Positions 57,480 through 64,000 of a stretch of DNA of 64,000 bases are shown here, piece by piece; position 1 is the stretch's first letter, and every line of letters starts with the position of its first letter. Location of the stretch: contig NZ_CP022437.1 of assembly GCF_002224365.1 (NCBI RefSeq), positions 310,001 through 374,000 of the forward strand. Reading direction: 5' to 3'. The DNA comes from Virgibacillus necropolis (GTDB lineage: Bacteria; Bacillota; Bacilli; Bacillales; Amphibacillaceae). The notes beneath the pieces are model-generated. The model was not told the DNA's origin. It did not search any database and saw only the letters and a list, made by a program, of their open reading frames with translations. Made by a program: the position numbers and the translations under genes.

Positions 57480-58189
57480 CCAAACCAGTAGGATTTGATC
57501 AGAAAGTTTTACTACATTATTTAGATTATACCGCAAAGCAATCCAGAAAGCTTTCAAAGAAAGATATGTACGCCGTCCTTGATGGATATCTGCGCGAAGA
57601 TATTACGGGTGCAAAGTCTCGTAAAAATGTAATTACGATGCTAATGAAAATTTGGTATAACGTTCCTCATCGTATTACAAATATTAGAGATGAAGTGTTA
57701 ATTGATATTAATGACTTTAGCAAAGAAGAGCGATTATTTGCCCATTGGTGCATGATGATTATTGCTTATCCATTTTTCAAAGAAGTTGTAAATGAATTTG
57801 GTCGTTTATTTCAATTACAGGATACAGTATCTAGCATGTCCATTGGTAAACGAATGAAAGATTCATATGGTGACCGCAGAAGAGTAGAAGTCGCTACTAG
57901 TGCTGTCATTTCAAGTTTGAAAGCTTGGGAGATTATTCTGCCTAGCGAGAATAGATCATATATACAAAACGATAAGGTTTCCATTTCAACTCCGTTATTG
58001 CAAGTCTTGCTATTTGGAACTGTCTTGTCTGTCTTGGATAGTGAATCTTTATATGTAAATACGATTACAAGTCATGCCTTGTTTTTCCCGTTTCAATTTG
58101 ACTTGAATTTACATGAGTTGAGGGAACGTAAGGATTATTTTATATTCCATTATCAAGGTGTTGAAAATCTAGTCGTTGAAAGAGTGTAG
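57476..58189 (+). CDS. brxA: BREX protein BrxA (DUF1819)
   Basis: 237 residues from TTG 57476, overlapping the pglZ stop. LSKKDMYAVLDGYLREDITGAKSRKNVITMLMKIW and TSAVISSLKAWEIILPSENRSYI match BrxA/DUF1819, a small helical DNA-binding protein required by BREX. A GGGAAGTGGG stretch lies just upstream. Confidence 0.87.
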   Translation: MTKPVGFDQKVLLHYLDYTAKQSRKLSKKDMYAVLDGYLREDITGAKSRKNVITMLMKIWYNVPHRITNIRDEVLIDINDFSKEERLFAHWCMMIIAYPFFKEVVNEFGRLFQLQDTVSSMSIGKRMKDSYGDRRRVEVATSAVISSLKAWEIILPSENRSYIQNDKVSISTPLLQVLLFGTVLSVLDSESLYVNTITSHALFFPFQFDLNLHELRERKDYFIFHYQGVENLVVERV

Positions 58190-58253
58190 AGAGCCTTATT
58201 CTATGTTGAATAAGGTTTTCTTCTTATTTACTTCGTTTCTTGGAGGATGCTAT

Positions 58254-61200
58254 ATGTTGAAAATAGGAGATATTGTATCAAGTTCATATTTTCCAGAGGT
58301 AGTAGAAATAAAAAAATGTGAAGCAATTGCAGATTTTTTTATTGTTGAAGCAGTTGGTCAAGATACCAATTATTTTTATGACTTAATGATTGAAAAGGAA
58401 AAGTTGAACGAATTCCATCAGGTGTATATGGAAAGCAAACAAAATAATATAGCTGCGGAAGACATACAGAAATATATTCAATATAGATTACTGAAAAATG
58501 AAATGAGATTTTCTAATTCAAGAGCATTAGGAAATGAAAAATTGTTACCATTACCACACCAAATTGAAGCGGTTTATGGGAAAATGTTGCAAGTACCAAA
58601 CGTTCGATTTTTATTAGCGGATGATCCTGGTGCTGGTAAAACAATTATGGCTGGAATGTTGATGAAAGAACTTATTGCGAGATTCCAGATGGATCGAATT
58701 CTGATATTGGTTCCACCTCTCGTATTAAAACAATGGCAAGAAGAGTTAGAGCAAAAGTTTGGTCTTCATTTTCATATTGTAAATCGCACAGTACTAAAGG
58801 AATATGGAAGAAAAAATCCTTTTACTGAGAATAACTATATTCTAACGTCGATGTATTGGGCGATTCGGGGTGATGTCCGTCCATTAATACAAGTAGCAAA
58901 CTATGATTTAATCATCGTGGATGAAGCACATAAAATGGCTGCCTATACGCAAGGCACAGCAAAGAAAAAAGTTTTCCGGACCAAACTATATCAATTAGGT
59001 GAGTCCATCTTACATAAAGCAGAGCATGTATTATTACTAACTGCAACACCACATAAAGGAGATTCAGAGAATTTCCGTCATTTGATGAAATTGATCGATG
59101 AAGATGTTTTTACAAGTAGTACGGTTAATGAAAGTTTACGGGAAAAATCTAATTCATTTATTATTCGACGATTAAAGGAAAATCTTAAGAATTTCGATGG
59201 AACACCCATCTTTCCAAAACGCACAACAAAAACAATCCAGTTTGAATTAACAGAGGAAGAACTAGATTTATATGATTCTGTTACAGAATATGTAAGAGAG
59301 TATTTCAATAAAGCGATTAATAATGGAAGTCAAAGTACAGCATTTGCAATGATGCTCTTGCAAAGACGATTAAGTTCATCGATTGATGCCATTTATTTAT
59401 CACTTATATAGACGTTTAGTTAAACTATACAAGCAGACAGATGTAGAACGTAAAAAGTATCTTAACAAGATGAAACGGATTGAAACAGATAATTACTTGG
59501 AAGAGAGTAATGAACATCAGGAAAAGGTAGAAAAACAAATTGAACTATCTGTTGCTGAAGTAGATATGAAAGAGTTAAAAAAAGAAATTCTTGTATTAAA
59601 GGGCCTTATAAAGCAGGCAGAACGTATTAAACTTTATGAGGTGGAGAAGAAGTATCAAGAATTAGAAGAAACCTTATTTGGAATGGATGGGATTCTTAGA
59701 GCAAAATGAAAAAATAATCATATTTACAGAAGCAGTTGATACATTAAACTACTTAGAAGAAAAACTATCAAAACGGGTATCCAAAATAGCCAAAATTGTT
59801 GGTGGGTTTTCTATGGATAAACGCAGGCAGCAAGTAGAATTATTCCGTGGTGATTGCCAAATCATGTTAGCTACTGATGCCGGTGGAGAATCGATTAACT
59901 TACAATTTTGTAATCAAATGATTAATTATGATATACCTTGGAATCCCAATAAACTGGAACAACGTATGGGGCGGATCCATCGAATCGGCCAAAAAAATGA
60001 AGTATTTGTCTTTAATCTTGTGGCGAAAAACACAAGAGAAGGGACTGTGATGACGAAGCTACTTGATAAGATGGAGAAAATGCAATCAGACTTAGGAACA
60101 GATTTAGTTTATGATTTTATTGGTGAAATTTTAGAAGATAATTATGATAGTCTTGCAGATTTAATGCAAAAGGCAATTGTTGATAGAGAAAAGTTAGATG
60201 AGATTATTGAAAATATGGATAAAACACTTTCTAATGAACATCAGAAATTAATTGATCTAGTTCAAGAAGAAAGAATGATAGAAGATGAAATGAATCTACC
60301 ATCATTAAAAAGACAGAAAGACAATTGGATGATTCATCGTATTCCGCTAAGGTCTTATACGGATTTTACGACCTATATTCTAGCGAAAAAAAGAGTTAGA
60401 ATTGCGATATCTAAAGATGAAAAAGTCTATCGAATAGAAAGGTTACCTAAGTTTATTCGTGATCAAATCCCTGAATTAGATGAAAAGCCGATTGAAAGTT
60501 ATCGTTTCACTAATTCACTGGAAACAGCGACGGACGATGTTCCAGTGATTAATGAGACCCATCCATTATTAAATGTTGGATTACAATTAATGAAACAAGA
60601 AACGGAAGGGTACTCCTGGAAACATTATAAAATAAGTACGAATGTACCAGAAAAGTTACATCTGGAATTATATGAAATAACCGTTGTGGATGGTACAGGT
60701 AAAATTCTAGAAAGTCATATGATTCATTTTGGTAAGAGGGATACTGGAGAAGTAATTACTTTAGATCCTAATTGGATTTTTTATAACCAATTTGTAGAGG
60801 ACGATTTTCAAGAAGAGGTTGTAGGTAACAAACAATGTATAACAGAAATAATGGAAAAGTCTATTGAGATTCGCGATAGAATTTATGGTAAGAGAGAAAA
60901 ACAATTAAACAAGATGTATACATTCCTGGAAAAGTCCTTTAACCAACAATATCGTGAAACATTGAAACGCTTAGATCAATATCAAAAGGAAAATGTAGAT
61001 AATCGTAATAGTGCATTGATCAATCAGATGAACGCTAAATTAATGGATTTAGACATCAAAAAGGAAGAAAGACTAGAATTGGTTAATCAACAGAAGAATG
61101 TATCGCTAAAACCACCTAAACTAGTGATTTCATTAGATGCTGTGCCTATGGGCGAATGCCGAAGGGTTCTTGCAAATGATTATTACGATGTTATTTCGGA

Positions 61201-61450
61201 GTATGAGCGTGCGAATGGCCGTTTAAATGTTAAACAATATAATAATTTAGGATTGATAGACTTTTCTAGCGAGCGCTTTAATGGAGAACAAAGATTTATT
61301 GTATTAACTACTGATCCTGGTTTTGCCTTTAGTGTGAATGAGCTTGAGGACTTGCGTGATATTTTGGAGATGGTTTATATATATGTTTTGGAGGATGGGC
61401 AGGTTAGGAATGAGAAGAAACGCAGTATTACCCTGTTTTCTAATAACTAA
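58254..61450 (+). pseudogene. brxHII: BREX helicase BrxHII, interrupted by two +1 frameshifts
   Basis: SNF2/RapA-like DEAH helicase spread over three frames. Segment 1 (from ATG 58254, GGAGG upstream) has Walker A DPGAGKTIMAG, VDEAHKM and LLTATPHKG. Segment 2 (frame +1, about 59404-59698) is a coiled-coil linker. Segment 3 (frame +2 to 61450) has GGESINLQFCNQMINY and QRMGRIHRIGQKN, helicase motifs V and VI, and a C-terminal domain. Joined, they give about 1064 residues, a full-length protein. Both breaks are CTT followed by one apparently extra A (59403-59406 and 59695-59698). It could be decay, assembly error or recoding. The brxHII helicase usually lies before pglZ in type 3; here it is last. 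Confidence 0.82.
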
Positions 61451-61616
61451 TTCATTATAATAAAAGATATTTTAGTTCGCCCTCCCCCTTTTCATAATGG
61501 AAATGTATTAGGCGAAATTTATAATACATCCTGACTATACGGAATGCATAGTTCCTGTTAGAGAATAAATTCATCTAGAAATTGCTACATTGTTGTATAT
61601 TTAAATATTGGGAAAG

Positions 61617-64000
61617 ATGGTGCTGGATGCAATGCATAAAGATGAAGAATTAATAAAAGTACTAAATGAACTTGATCCTTATAATCCTTTCGATACTTTT
61701 AATCAATTTTATGATAAAACGCATGATATCAAAGCAATGCAGAGTATTTTAAATGAAATTAAAAAGTACAATGTATATGACTTTGTTGCACGTGTGTCTG
61801 CTTTAAATTTATTGCCTGAAAATCAGAATAAAAGTATTCTTTTCGACGCACTTATTACATCTATACTTACAATAAAAAGAACAGAGTACACGTCAACTAA
61901 TAAAATGAGTAATGGTAAATTCCGCAAAATAATAAATCAAATAGATAATATGAACTTAAAAATGGGTCAGGATCCTGCTGAAAATGTTTTTGTGGAAAAC
62001 GTAATGTTCTATGGAAATTATTTGATCTTCCCGGGTATAAATTATCTACCAGGATATTGCCTTCAAATGATTATTGAAACATTATTTTTACGTACTAATA
62101 ATTTTGATATGCAATTTTTAAAAACAGTATCACAATTGATTCAATTGGTGCTTAGTTTATCCAATAGAGTAGCGACAGAGTTAGATTACAATTTGGCAAG
62201 CGTAAAAAAAATAGAAGAAGTTAATATAGCAATTCCCGAAAAAAAGAAATTAGAACACATAGCAGGACTTGTTACGGTTGATAATGATTATATAAAGTGT
62301 TTAGTTGGCGATGATTTGATAATGGAGGAAATGTATTCTGATTTTGGACAAGAAGATATAGAAACAGCATTAAAAGTAGAAGAACAAAAGTTCTTTGTAA
62401 AGCCTTTTCTTAAAGGAGATAATAATGAAACAATAATATTAAATATCTCTGTTTTATCATCATTTGTATTTCATAAGATTATCCTGTTAGCAGATAAATA
62501 TGGATATAAAGAAGAACTGATTGATGCTTATAATGCGTCTGTATGGAAAGATTGTCGAAGGTCATTGGAGGTGTTGGGACATAAAAAAATAAAAGAAAAA
62601 GAATGGGGAATAAATTTACTTAAACGTAACAATTATAAAGAAGCTTTACTTAATGTATGTAATAACCAAATTATGCTTGTCACGTGTATATGCGACGATG
62701 GAAAAGATTACTCAAAAGAAACAATTTTTGATATGTATCCATCCGATCAATTTAGTGAGCTTCTAGAAAGAAGAATTTCATACTTTCATAAAAAACTTTC
62801 TGAGCAAAAAGTAAAGAATGAGGATATTTTTCATATTATTATTTTTAATTCGTATGGCAGAGGAATAAATGCGAGTTTTAATAAAAAATTATTTTATCAT
62901 CCACTTGCATTAAATCCTTATGAATTAAAATGCATATCAATTAATGAAAAACCCGATGAAGCATTCTTACCAAGATATATTAGAGCTAAGAATAGTCTAA
63001 GAAGTGGACCATCGGAATTACTTAGTGAATTAAATAATATCGAGATATATGTTCATAATCACTATTCATTCTATATAAATGATGATTTTAACCCGAAAAA
63101 GAATACATTGTTCGTTGCTCCTGGAGATTCAGTGGATTATATAATTAGAGCAGTAAAAAAGGAAAATAAGCATTTAGTTGAATCTTATAAAGACAGCTTT
63201 TTTTCTGAAGTTGTATTAAATGATAAAGCAAGAAAAATATATGCAGATACAATATTTGACGTTCCTAGAGCTTCATTATTGGTTGAGTTTTCTAATGTGA
63301 ATATATGGGTATATTCACCACAGATGAAAGAATTTGAAGAATTGAACTTATATTTCTCAATTGTTGATGCATTGTCATATTGGCTTGCAGAATGCAGTGA
63401 AATTTTAGAACGATATACTTTTGCATTCGATACGATTAAATTACAGATAAAATTAACTGGATCCATTGATGAATATTATTATAAAGCGGAACAAAATAGT
63501 AATTTAATGGATTTGATCAGTTTTAAAACCAAAGAGAATAATGTTACATTAAATTTTACTCCAGAATCCTTTAGAAATCTAAGTTGTAAAGATAATAGTA
63601 TGGAGAGACAAATGATGGAATTGATCCTCGTTTTAATAGGGAACTTAACAATTGAAGGAGAAATTGAGAAAAAGCAGCTGGAAACTATCTTTGAGACTCC
63701 TTTTAAGAAGAAATTCTTTACACTTGAATATATAAATAGTCCTTATTTAAAGCCTATGTTTGATAGAAACTTTCGGAAAATAAAAGCAGGAGATGAGAGT
63801 GAATTATTAGATGATATTGGAAGTGAAATTTTAACTTCGGGAAAATGGTCATATGGCATTATTAAAAATGAACAAAGATCATTAATAGCAAGGTATGTAG
63901 TAGATTATTTGTATAAGCTATTACAAACGAGTATAAGTAAACTACGGTCTGATTACTTAGTAGAGTTGGTTGTCAATGATTTGGAAAAAGTTATGTATAA
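61617..64000 (+). CDS. Large unrecognised protein, truncated by the window edge
   Basis: The frame is open from ATG 61617 (GGGAAAG abuts it) or ATG 61632 to the right edge: at least 789 codons with no stop. It starts MHKDEELIKVLNELDPYNPF if read from 61632. The product is rich in Lys, Glu, Ile and Asn, mostly soluble, with no P-loop, no helicase or methyltransferase motif and no membrane segment that I can see. Notable stretches are FHIIIFNSYGRGINASF near residue 400, FYINDDFNPKKNTLFVAPGD near 480, and VEFSNVNIWVYSPQMKEFEEL near 553. It follows brxHII by 166 bases on the same strand with similar base composition, so it probably belongs to the defence island. No function can be assigned. Confidence 0.85.
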   Translation, partial: MVLDAMHKDEELIKVLNELDPYNPFDTFNQFYDKTHDIKAMQSILNEIKKYNVYDFVARVSALNLLPENQNKSILFDALITSILTIKRTEYTSTNKMSNGKFRKIINQIDNMNLKMGQDPAENVFVENVMFYGNYLIFPGINYLPGYCLQMIIETLFLRTNNFDMQFLKTVSQLIQLVLSLSNRVATELDYNLASVKKIEEVNIAIPEKKKLEHIAGLVTVDNDYIKCLVGDDLIMEEMYSDFGQEDIETALKVEEQKFFVKPFLKGDNNETIILNISVLSSFVFHKIILLADKYGYKEELIDAYNASVWKDCRRSLEVLGHKKIKEKEWGINLLKRNNYKEALLNVCNNQIMLVTCICDDGKDYSKETIFDMYPSDQFSELLERRISYFHKKLSEQKVKNEDIFHIIIFNSYGRGINASFNKKLFYHPLALNPYELKCISINEKPDEAFLPRYIRAKNSLRSGPSELLSELNNIEIYVHNHYSFYINDDFNPKKNTLFVAPGDSVDYIIRAVKKENKHLVESYKDSFFSEVVLNDKARKIYADTIFDVPRASLLVEFSNVNIWVYSPQMKEFEELNLYFSIVDALSYWLAECSEILERYTFAFDTIKLQIKLTGSIDEYYYKAEQNSNLMDLISFKTKENNVTLNFTPESFRNLSCKDNSMERQMMELILVLIGNLTIEGEIEKKQLETIFETPFKKKFFTLEYINSPYLKPMFDRNFRKIKAGDESELLDDIGSEILTSGKWSYGIIKNEQRSLIARYVVDYLYKLLQTSISKLRSDYLVELVVNDLEKVMY

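Noticed and set aside
62025-62045. Noc-like CCCGGG in the large unknown gene
   Set aside because: Only the central bases match (CTTCCCGGGTAT); the flanks break the palindrome and it lies in coding DNA.
1-64000. tRNA or rRNA genes, CRISPR arrays, complete insertion sequences
   Set aside because: None was seen. No cloverleaf ending in CCA, no regularly spaced repeats and no intact transposase frame could be found by reading.

Overview
The window is a 64 kb stretch of a low-GC, endospore-forming Bacillaceae chromosome. It reads through the conserved block next to the replication origin: mnmE-mnmG-rsmG-noc-soj-spo0J, then ychF-rpsF-ssb-rpsR, yybS-gdpP-rplI-dnaB(helicase)-purA, walRKHIJ-htrA and finally rlmH. 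The protein sequences and intergenic repeats suggest a relative of Oceanobacillus, Virgibacillus or Lentibacillus. That placement is inference; no rRNA is present. A yyaC homologue points to an endospore former. Two exact parS sites, one exact and one near-exact Noc-binding site and two DnaA-box clusters agree with an origin-proximal position.

Bases 1-31850 are mostly core genes: tRNA and rRNA modification, chromosome segregation and occlusion, ribosomal proteins with SSB, c-di-AMP turnover, the replicative helicase, adenylosuccinate synthase and the WalRK cell-wall regulon with its WalH/I/J accessory proteins and an HtrA protease. A modABC-like transporter operon on the minus strand is an accessory insertion here. 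Two families of short intergenic repeats recur (family A near 1.1, 13.5 and 14.7 kb; family B near 8.2, 24.7 and 30.5 kb).

Bases 31850-47000 are a variable zone: a DoxX-like protein, an ABC exporter, small membrane proteins, GNAT acetyltransferases, several gene relics (GNAT, methyltransferase, siderophore-binding lipoprotein, ECF sigma factor), and a Fur-controlled yclNOPQ-type siderophore importer. Between yclQ and yclP lies a compact predicted three-way-junction RNA or DNA element with two ACAGGA(T/C)GT-type hairpin tips.

From rlmH (47034-47513) to the right edge lies a defence island. Just after the rlmH stop codon there is a 22-bp perfect inverted repeat, the C-terminal relic of a large serine recombinase, and a frameshifted relic of a DUF1998 (DrmB/MrfB-like) protein. 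A complete-looking BREX type 3 gene set follows: brxF, brxC, pglX, pglZ, brxA and a brxHII-type helicase. The helicase is interrupted by two +1 frameshifts, both at a CTT-A tetranucleotide, and BrxF lacks a recognisable Walker A motif. After the helicase a large unrecognised open frame (at least 789 codons) runs off the window. The island sits at the 3' end of rlmH, the site SCC elements use in staphylococci, which suggests cassette-like acquisition.
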